Of a DNA stretch of 64,000 nucleotides, positions 56,735-64,000 are shown piece by piece (position 1 is the stretch's first letter; every line of letters starts with the position of its first letter). A program made the translations under genes and the position numbers. The notes below the pieces were generated by a model, which did not search any database, was not told where the DNA came from, and worked only from the letters and a program-made list of their open reading frames with translations. The DNA is from Oikopleura dioica (Eukaryota; Chordata; Appendicularia; Copelata; Oikopleuridae): positions 1,614,501-1,678,500 of the forward strand of contig OU015566.1 of assembly GCA_907165135.1 (NCBI GenBank), read 5' to 3'.

Positions 56735-58055
56735 TAAATTATGATAAGTTTGGCCATTCAAACTTGGCGCGCTTACAAAATAAATCGAAAGCGTGGGCTG
56801 AACGCGGGGAAAGAGGGCCTTTTCTAAAACGCGACCCGAGAACGGACTTTTTCGAAGCAAATCGTTATAGAAATAACGTCAAGGGAAATAGCTAGTAAAA
56901 GTCTTCTGCCAAAGAGTTTTAGCCGGTTATATCCCAATGACTAAATAAATCGCGATTTTGCCAAGAAAACAGACTGTTGGTACTGTACCAAAAATCAATA
57001 TTTTTGATTTGACAGAGAAACTCACCGACCAGAATAATTTTAAAAAGTTCGTTACTAACCATTCGTCTTCTGCCAAAAGATGAATAAGTATCGAATGTAA
57101 AACAAGATGCATGCGACCTTCTGCCAAAGGAAGCAGCAACTTATAAATAGTGGAGATGAGATTTTCTGCCAAATCAAAAATCGGGGTGGGAAGGGGCCTT
57201 TCGAACGAAAAAGATAATTTTTTGAGAAATCGCCAAAAAAGTGCTGGCCAAATCGTTAAAAATTCCCCCGTCCCACCCCTAGCTACCAGTATATACATGG
57301 TTCAAATTCAATAATATTCGAACGAAAAAGATATTTTTTGAAAAATCGGAAAAAGTTGCAGGCCAAATCGTTAAAAATTCCCCCGTCCCACCCCTAGCTA
57401 CCAGTATAAACATGGTTCAAATTTTCGTTCAGGGGAAGAAGATAGGCACGCATCCGCGTGCCATAGTTACTAGAAACAGACAGGAATGCTGGAAAGTCGT
57501 CGTCGTGGAGAAAATGCACGCTCCGCGTGAACCTTGTTGGAAGATGAAGTTGTTTGAGAGTGAAGGGCACGCTCCGCGTGCCATAAAAACTAGGAAAAGA
57601 CAGGTAGGTTATGTTAGTTACCTTTTTGGAAGAAGGGCACGCTCCGCGTGCCATAAAAACTAGGAAAAGACAGGTAAGGTTTGTTACTTTGTTGGAAGAA
57701 CTGGCACGCTCCGCGTGAATCTTGTTGGACGAACTGGCACGCTCCGCGTGAACCTTGTACGAAGAGATGCCACGCTCCGCGTGAACCTTGCTGGAAGAAA
57801 ATAAAAAAAAAAAGAAAAAAAATTGAAATCTTCTCCGGTCGAAATCTTTTTTACTCGAAATCTTTTTTACATCCATAGTTTTCGAGTACAGAAGATCCGG
57901 AGCAAAGAAGATTTCGACCAGAGAAGATTTCGAACAAAAAAGATTTCGATGGGAAAAGATTTCGAGTAAAAAAGATATCGACCGGAAAAGATTTCGAGTA
58001 AAAAAGATTTCGAGTGGAGACAGTTTCGAGTTGAGAAGACAAGTCCAAAATTTTT
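56735..58055. repeat. Right terminal inverted repeat
   Basis: About 1.32 kb, the inverse of 9836-11105, with the same modules: inner unique part, tandem TATACTGGTAGCTAGGGGTG block, palindrome cluster and outer TCGAAATC repeats. Differences are small indels and base changes plus a longer outer array. Open frames here (up to 160 codons) are repeat products. Confidence 0.85.
57446..57783 (-). repeat. Palindrome cluster, right TIR (7 copies, TCC centre)
   Basis: Copies at about 57446, 57517, 57569, 57638, 57704, 57736 and 57770. The first has the longer centre (ATCC), as its mirror in the left TIR. Confidence 0.85.
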
Positions 58056-58507
58056 GACTCTAGCTTCAAACACGGTAGGAACTTGATCTCAAATAAAACA
58101 GTTGCTTACAAAGATATTTAAGTTTCTTGGGAGCCTAAAGTCGTCGGTCACGGCTCGTATGCTAGATTCTTATCTGGCTGGAATCTCACGGAAAACTTTA
58201 CCGAATCCGGGCTGGAATTGTGCAGTCAGGTCGCAGGCTGCCATTTAGTTCAAAAAGAAAAGCTCGAGATCTCAACCATTCGGAATGCCCGAGTTTTCTG
58301 CATTTTCAAAAACTGATCTCTGAACAAACTGAACAAATAAAATCATGTCTTTTTGAATCGAACTAAAATTTTCATGAAACCCTTTTTCAAAAAATGAAGA
58401 AATGATGAGTCAGCGGTGCAAGAGAAGAAACGCATGAAAACATGCCCTGAGGAATAAGATGTGGCCTTGATCAGAAAAAAAGCTTTTGAAAAGATTCGTT
58501 AAAGAAA
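58056..58507. other. Host flank and Kunitz promoter region
   Basis: The last 70 bp before the Kunitz start match the sequence ahead of the truncated copy at 7655. Otherwise nothing recognised. Confidence 0.5.
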
Positions 58508-58835
58508 ATGAAAATCTCGGTAATTTTAATCAATTTTGCTTTTGGCCGAGAAGAAGAGAAAAAAACCACTAGAGATGATTGTGCTCTTCCATATGAAGTC
58601 GGTAAGTAATCAATTTTCTGATAAAAGAGCGGCTAAAAATGCGTCGAAAATTTGAATGATTTTTTTAGGAATGTGTCGAGCTGCGATTCCACGATTTTAC
58701 TACAATATCGACAGTGGAAAATGCGAAAAGTTTACTTGGGGAGGCTGCGGCGGAAATCTGAACAAATTCCCTGACGAAGAATCTTGCATGAATTTATGCG
58801 CTGGATTGACCAGAGCGGATGTTCGCGAGCTTTAG
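58508..58835 (+). CDS. Secreted single Kunitz-domain serine-protease inhibitor
   Basis: ATG at 58508 (MKISVILINFAFG) gives a short hydrophobic leader, then a GTAAGT-TTTTAG intron at about 58600-58668. The Kunitz domain has the six cysteines in order: DDC, GMC, GKC, GGCGGN, ESC, NLC, with the family signature FYYNIDSGKCEKFTWGGCGG. At the reactive loop the residues around the second Cys are GMCRAAIPRFYY. It is about 85 residues, a typical size for a single-domain secreted inhibitor. Intact, in contrast to the truncated copy at 7655. Confidence 0.85.
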
Positions 58836-59031
58836 TTTTTCGACTGCAAAGAATAAAATATGATTGAAAAGGAAAAACACACTACTTGATCAGCAAGTTT
58901 ATTAAATTGTCAATAAATTGCCAAAGAAAGAATGCAAGAAAAAATTAAGGAAAAAAAAGGTTGAAAAAGTTATCACGTCGTCGGTTGTCCAGCTCGTTTT
59001 ATCCAATTTCCAAATGTATCCCGGATCAAAA

Positions 59032-59256
59032 TCACTCGCTCTTAGAACTGTCAGAGCTCTCCTGAGTCTCTGAGGGGAGCGTATGGGTTTCTCCAGTGAC
59101 TCTCACATCCACCAGCTTGACCGCTGTTACGATCGAGATTCGTGCGTCCAGGACGATGCTAGAATCAGATAAATTAAGGAATCCTTTTGTTGTTCCTTAC
59201 TCAGAGGCCATATTGATCTCTGGAGCTTCAAAAATTATTTCATCCGTTTTCGTCAT
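59032..59256 (-). CDS. Microprotein family, copy 1
   Basis: MTKTDEIIFEAPEINMAS is joined across an intron of about 45 nt (a GTAAGG donor, TTCTAG acceptor) to IVLDARISIVTAVKLVDVRV, then a Ser-rich tail. It is a paralogue of the plus-strand genes at 59633 and 60661. The first exon is nearly identical in DNA to that of the 59633 copy. No known family. Confidence 0.65.
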
Positions 59257-59632
59257 TTTCTTTCAAAATTCTGATTCTGACTCCCGAAGAGCTGTATTTA
59301 TATATGTTTAGCCGGCAAACAGCGGTTTCTGGTAATCTTTTGCGGGAAAAAATAACCTTCTCATGAAAAAATTTTTATTGCTTTGAGAAAGTGCTAATGT
59401 CAATGTCATTTTCGACAGCTAAAATGATATTCTTTACCAAAAAATCTGCCACTCAGGTACTTTTGATGAGAAAAAGACGCTGTCAAAAGTGATAATGACG
59501 ATGACATTCTCAGCGAGTCATAAAATTTCTCTGAGAAAGTGACATTCTTCCAGCAAAACCACTACAATGTAATTGACCGGCAAAAGTACATTTAATCAAC
59601 CCCGGGAAGTCAAAATAAATCATTTCCTGAAA

Positions 59633-59822
59633 ATGACAAAAACCGACGAAATTGTTTTTGAGGCTCCAGAGATCAATATGGCCTCTGAGTAAGTCGTGAT
59701 TCTGGTGATACGCTTTTTACTAAATTTTCAATTTCAGCATCGTCTTTGACGCCCGCGTCTCAATCGTGACAGTAACTAAGCTTGTCGACGTCTGGGTCAG
59801 TGGACAGTGCCACTGCCCTTGA
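59633..59822 (+). CDS. Microprotein family, copy 2
   Basis: MTKTDEIVFEAPEINMAS is joined by a GTAAGT-TTTCAG intron to DIVFDARVSIVTVTKLVDVW, ending with CHCP and TGA at 59820-59822. About 47 residues. The second exon is a beta-strand-like, Val-rich segment. It lies head to head with copy 1. Confidence 0.65.
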
Positions 59823-60660
59823 AGAAACCGACTTACTACTCTGCTATTAGATTAAATCACGATTTTCGACCTCTTAGAAGGGACTGACTTCCCGATACTT
59901 GCTCATTTCTTTACTTTTTCTTTACATTTCTTAATTTTTATTGTTCGTTGTTGCCATGACATTTATAAAATAAACTTGCTGAAGGAATAAAGACAGAGTT
60001 AAGTTGAAAGTTGCGACTGTATTTTCAGAAGTGGAACGTTGAGAAGCATGGACAAATTCTGGCAATTTTGGCAGTTTTTTGCAGCTGCCGTTTCGGATAA
60101 TTTGCTTCTCATTGATCCTTCAACGCTATCTCCAAGACCTCCGGTTCCCATTCGGCTCGTCGTTTTTCAGAGTTCTCTCGATCTAATAAAATTTATTCGC
60201 GTGCTTTTATCGTAAAAATTTACCTCAAAATTTCGCCCCTCAGACTTGAAGAAGTTTCTCGAACTGAGGCGTTCACTTCAAAAAGGCAGAAGTAAACGAA
60301 TAGTCTAGAAAATATTTGCCACCATCAAACTCGTTGAGAACGATAGTTTTCGCACATCTAGAGACTTTTCTCCTTATTCGCCGATCTGGCAGACTGAGGC
60401 CGGCGCGTCTAGAAAGAATTTCATAAAATCTGCAGAAAATTCTAATGAAATGATAATTACGGGAGAGACTCTCTCATAATCATAAAAAATCAAAGAATAT
60501 TTCTTCCCAAAAAGCTTCCTGAGGAAACATCCTTTTTCTTCAATTTATATGTCTTCGGAACAATTAAGAACCCGCTAACTATCCGGCAAAGATGCATAAA
60601 ACCAGCCGGCGCGGATTTCTTCCTTCACTCAGAAAAGAGCATCTTTGAGAGTTGAAAAAG
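59823..60660. other. Spacer between microprotein genes
   Basis: No gene recognised. Open frames are short. Confidence 0.4.
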
Positions 60661-60849
60661 ATGCCGAATTTTAAGACGGACGAAATTTGCTTCGAAGCGC
60701 CTGAAATCAACATGGCTTCAGAGTAAGTGAAAATCAAACCGATTGAGAGTGAGTTTATTTCTAGCATCGTCCTGGATTGCCGAGTTTCTGTCGTTACCGT
60801 TTCAAAGCTGGTTGATGTTCGAGTCAATTCAAAGTGCCTCTGCAACTGA
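60661..60849 (+). CDS. Microprotein family, copy 3
   Basis: MPNFKTDEICFEAPEINMAS is joined by a GTAAGT-TTCTAG intron to DIVLDCRVSVVTVSKLVDVR, ending with CLCN and TGA at 60847-60849. The paralogue ends in Cys-x-Cys, as copy 2 does. Confidence 0.65.
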
Positions 60850-61509
60850 CTCTGCTGAAACTACCATAAAAATGCCTGTTTTTTGACCTAACGCACCGGA
60901 ATGACGATCCTTTCTCCCATTTTTCTCTACTTTCCTTCTTTTTTCAGCATGAATTTCATATTTATCCTTCGTTGTTGCCAGATAAGTGAATCAAAAATAA
61001 ACAAAAAACTGCTCTCAAGATATCATTTTTACATTTCAAACAAAAAGATTAAAAAGATCAACAGTAAGAAATTTTAAAAAGAACTCGAGCTTGAACTTTG
61101 GCTGCAGAAATGAACCAAATCTTCGCCAGTTTGAGAATCGACATTTTTTGTTTTCCCGTTATTAATCGTTTCTTAATTTTAATTGAAAAAAATACAGCAA
61201 AAATCAAGGAGGAGTACCTTCATAGCTCGTTATCGAATTCGCCGAATTTCTTTTGCTAAAAATCGGTGGTAGACAAAGGGGCATTTTCTGAAAAAAAAAC
61301 GTTTACTCACATTTTGAATCTATCACCAGTAGTTCTGCAAACCCAGACTGAAGCAGTTCCAACACACTTGGAATTCTCGTTGATCAACGTCTTGTGCCTG
61401 AAAACGAAATTGATCTAGACATGTTTTTGGAAACTCAGCACTTGTGTCGCGTTTTGATGTAGTTCGTCAGTTTTGTCGATATTCCGGAGAAGACCTATCA
61501 ATACTTTAT
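60850..61509. other. Spacer with ENaC 3' flank
   Basis: No gene recognised. Short T-rich tracts. Confidence 0.4.
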
Positions 61510-63120
61510 TTAGCCGCGAGTTTCAAGGTGGGATGTTGTTACTTTGATACAGTAGCAAATGCTGCAATCCAAAGCGCCAAGGATTGTCGCGACGCTCATT
61601 CCGAGAAACAGTCCTGCTGCTCCTCCGGTATCGGAGAGATATTGGGAGGAGATGTAGTCTTTGTTGTGCTCAAAAAAGATGCGTAAAAAGGTGATTATGA
61701 AAAAATCAGAAACAGTCCTGGAATTTCGAGGTTCGTCACTTCTCTGACTTCTTGCATGTATGCTAGCGCAGAGAAAAACTTGTCTTTTCCGAATGCCGAT
61801 AGTCCAGTTAGCCGCTCATTGGACTTGCCATACTGAATGAGTGCCGCTTCTGGTGTTATATGCGAGCAGGGAACCCCGCAATCACATGATGTGTAGTCTG
61901 AATTATGCTCTTGAAATTGCTTTAAACGGATTCTTACTGAATCGTTTCATTTGTGGAAGAACACAAACAGTCATCTGGAGCAAAGAGCAGCTTGATCCGT
62001 TAAACAAGGATTCTTCGGTGGCCAGATAGACGGGGGTGCAATTGCAGGTTTTGTAAACTTTGTCCGCCATGCATTCGGAAATGCAATGATTTGGCGTGTA
62101 GTGGCCAAAGATTTTGAGTTTATGCTTGTGAGAGTCGACACAATCTGAGTAGGGTTTGCCCAGCTTCAACTCATGAACTTGTCGAAATGCGACGATTGGC
62201 GTTTGTCCAGGGCTATTTTTGGTCCGAAAATGAAATCGAAATTTGAACTCGCTCTTCGGACCTCTTTCCTGAGCGAAATGGAAGTTAATGGATCGAGAGT
62301 CAACTCGGTTGAACTCGAAAAGAACATCGTCAATCCAGTGAATAGCTGATTGAATCCACCCATCGTGTCTGCTGCATCATTGTAAATCATGAATGAAAGC
62401 TGTGCCTCTCTTGCCGATGCTTTTCCCGAAGTTTTTATGGAGAAAAATTATTTTTCAAATTAAAATAAGACTTTTTCCTTCAGTTGGTTTTGGAAAATGC
62501 TGGGCACTTTCGAAAACAATGCATTCTCCATACGGACTTTTTATCAAATTCCACTGAAATCATGAAATACAGACGAAAAAACATGGTAAACCCACCTTCC
62601 CTGTGCAATTATACGTCAAGTACTTGCAGCCAATTATCGCCATATCCGTCGAAGTACTTGCTAAAAAGTCTTCGTAATCGACCTCATCCAGCTTCGCAAC
62701 TAGCTTTTCTCCGTATTTGAACTTCAGCGCTTTTATGGTCATCAATCCGGTGTACATTCTTTTGATTATCCCTTCTGGAATCGAAAAACCGTATTCTTTC
62801 TCGATCTTCTGCAGTTTTCTTCTAGAGTGAAGTCCGTTCGGGCAAACAGTGATTTTGGGAAATTCAATGACGTTTTCTGACTCGAGGATCTTTCAAAAAG
62901 CTCAGAAAAAAAAATCTTCCTCCTTGATTTCAAATAAGAGGAAAAGATGATTTTTGACCTTGTCATTGGTTTGATAGATGAAGGATAAGAAAAGTACTTG
63001 ACTGAGTTTTGATAAATCGTTACGGTTGAATAAATGACTCCAACTGCCATCACGATCGCCCAAATTATTCGACGGAGATAACCGCTGGTCGTGCTAGAAT
63101 GGTGCTCGTTGATTTGGAAA
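61510..63120 (-). CDS. Degenerin/ENaC/ASIC-family sodium channel
   Basis: Trimeric amiloride-sensitive type cation channel subunit. Reading the minus strand, TM1 is IIWAIVMAVGVIYSTVTIY (about 63085). After it comes FPKITVCPNG, the conserved post-TM1 FPAVTxCN-type motif (about 62860). The extracellular region has IGCKYLTYNC and then the cysteine-rich part: YSDCVDSHKHKLK, NHCISECMADKVYKTCNCTP and YLATEESLF. The next exon has YTSCDCGVPCSHITPEA (about 61880), and TM2 with the GG-x-x-GLFLG signature (TGGAAGLFLGMSVATILGAL, about 61620). Stop at 61510. Some exons between 62200 and 62520 are not resolved, and the first exon is not fixed. The family is clear; the subtype and ligand are not. Confidence 0.8.
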
Positions 63121-63644
63121 TATGTTTATCAGAAATATGGCATATGTATGGCTAGTGATAACTAGCCTCCTAGTCACTCCTTAAAAAGAGAACAACCTGT
63201 AGTTAGAGAATCATCATGGTAAAGAAGGAAAAAAATTGATAATAATTTTATTTTTGATACATTTATGGTCTTTGAATTTCAAACCTGACAATGTAGCCAT
63301 ATCCAACCGGCGCAGCATTTTCTCTGAACAAGTGCATTTCCCTCGTTCCGCCGTGCCGCTTCAAGCTTTTCTTGATACTTTTCAGCACAGTTCTTATTCT
63401 TCCCATTTCGGTCAGCTTGGGATGCGATTATACACCTGATTTGAATTTGTCAATTTCAAATGACTATTTTCTCAATAATCCACCTTTTTTCACAATTAAT
63501 TATTCATAAACGCTTCTTTTCATACTGGTATCGTACTCGGGAGAGTTACAGTCATTGAACTCTCTGTATCTTTTTTTAAAAGACTTTCATAAAGGAGTTT
63601 TCCATTAGCTGTAATTAAAATCATTCTCTGAAAGGTCATTTTCG
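63121..63644. other. Intergenic, nothing firm
   Basis: A 67-codon plus frame (63236-63439) has no support. Probably regulatory or spacer sequence. Confidence 0.4.
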
Positions 63645-63944
63645 ATGGTTTCCGCGAGGTCATTCGATATCGGCTTTTTTATTAAAGAAAAAAGAAGAAC
63701 TGTACATGACTTGATAAAAATGAAGAAAAATCCTCAGCATCTCGGCTTCAAAGTAAATTTTCCAGGCGCGAGTTCGCAACATTTCAATTTCGATGAGTGG
63801 GATCGTTCCAGCGAATTTCCAATCACACTTGAGCAGCACTTTTTTCACGCTGGAAAATTCGCTCCCTTTATGCAAATTTTCAAAAGAGAGAAGAACGTGT
63901 TTCTCATGCCATTTTTCTATCTGACCCCTCCGCCCTCCGAGTAA
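63645..63944 (+). CDS. Unidentified exon or single-exon gene
   Basis: A plus frame of 99 codons: MVSARSFDIGFFIKEKRRTV, then NPQHLGFKVNFPGASSQHFN, an aromatic stretch (HFFHAGKFAPFMQIF) and a C-terminus ending TPPPSE. The composition is more coding-like than the antisense frame at 63660-63956. It may be one exon of a gene that continues past the window. Family not recognised. Confidence 0.4.
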   Translation: MVSARSFDIGFFIKEKRRTVHDLIKMKKNPQHLGFKVNFPGASSQHFNFDEWDRSSEFPITLEQHFFHAGKFAPFMQIFKREKNVFLMPFFYLTPPPSE

Positions 63945-64000
63945 ATTCCAACGCAATAATAGGTGATTCTAACTCTACTCCTGACTCATCCTATTTTCGA

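Larger units (their letters stand above)
9836..58055. mobile_element. Giant TIR element with MULE transposase and replication genes
   Basis: A unit of about 48.2 kb bounded by long inverted repeats. The outermost shared bases read AAAATTTTGG-CTTGTCTT, then CTCGAAACTGTCTCCACTCG, inward from both sides. Long TIRs and an internal MULE transposase are typical of Mutator elements, while the size and cargo are not. Inside are RFC1, two PCNA genes, PriS, PriL, clamp-like proteins, RING proteins and a duplicated membrane-protein block. I could not see a convincing 8-11 bp target duplication next to the ends. The exact termini are therefore uncertain by about 20 bp, and the insertion may be old or rearranged. 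Confidence 0.8.

Noticed and set aside
11739-58055. A DNA polymerase, helicase or capsid gene in the element
   Set aside because: I looked for B-family, A-family and helicase motifs and for known capsid signatures in the open frames. None was recognisable.
1-64000. CRISPR array, bacterial operon or rRNA/tRNA genes
   Set aside because: The sequence is eukaryotic, with many short GT-AG introns. No spacer-repeat arrays, rRNA or cloverleaf genes were noticed.

Overview
The window looks like a piece of a compact, AT-rich metazoan genome. Introns are mostly 40-55 nt GT-AG introns, genes are packed head to tail or tail to tail, and the flanks hold animal families: SLC22 and SLC16-like transporters, a Kunitz inhibitor and an ENaC/ASIC channel. 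The gene density and tiny introns fit an appendicularian tunicate such as Oikopleura. That assignment is inference from gene architecture, not from a database match.

Layout. Positions 1-9.8 kb are host-like: a frameshifted gene, a fragmentary minus-strand gene, an SLC16-like transporter tail to tail with an SLC22 transporter, the broken 5' end of a Kunitz gene, a GAGCT minisatellite, and a multi-exon gene with two foldback repeats in one intron. Positions 58.1-64 kb are also host-like: an intact Kunitz gene, three copies of a roughly 50-70 residue microprotein gene, an ENaC/ASIC gene on the minus strand and an unidentified exon.

Between them, from about 9.84 to 58.05 kb, lies one roughly 48-kb unit bounded by 1.27-1.32 kb terminal inverted repeats (TIRs). 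It contains a multi-exon Mutator-like (MULE) transposase of roughly 1,500 residues. It also carries an unusually complete set of eukaryotic replication-fork genes: RFC1 (clamp-loader large subunit, BRCT plus AAA+), two PCNA-like clamps in tandem, primase small subunit PriS with a clamp-like domain upstream that may be spliced to it, a further clamp-like protein with an acidic tail, and primase large subunit PriL. No DNA polymerase was recognised. At least four RING or zinc-binding proteins, several unknown single-exon or few-exon genes, and a duplicated block fill the rest. The duplicated block holds an unknown ~470-residue protein (one copy decayed, one intact) and a membrane protein (two diverged copies).

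Interpretation. The unit is best read as a giant Mutator-type transposon, or a virus-like replicon built on one, that carries primer-synthesis and clamp/clamp-loading functions and would borrow the host polymerase. Seven palindromic GCACGCGGAGCGTGC-type motifs sit in each TIR. About eight more are scattered inside, and their asymmetric centre reads GGA in the left half and TCC in the right half. The orientation flips near the element midpoint, and one internal copy shows compensating arm changes. All gene models are hand-spliced from sequence. Exon ends and some starts are approximate.
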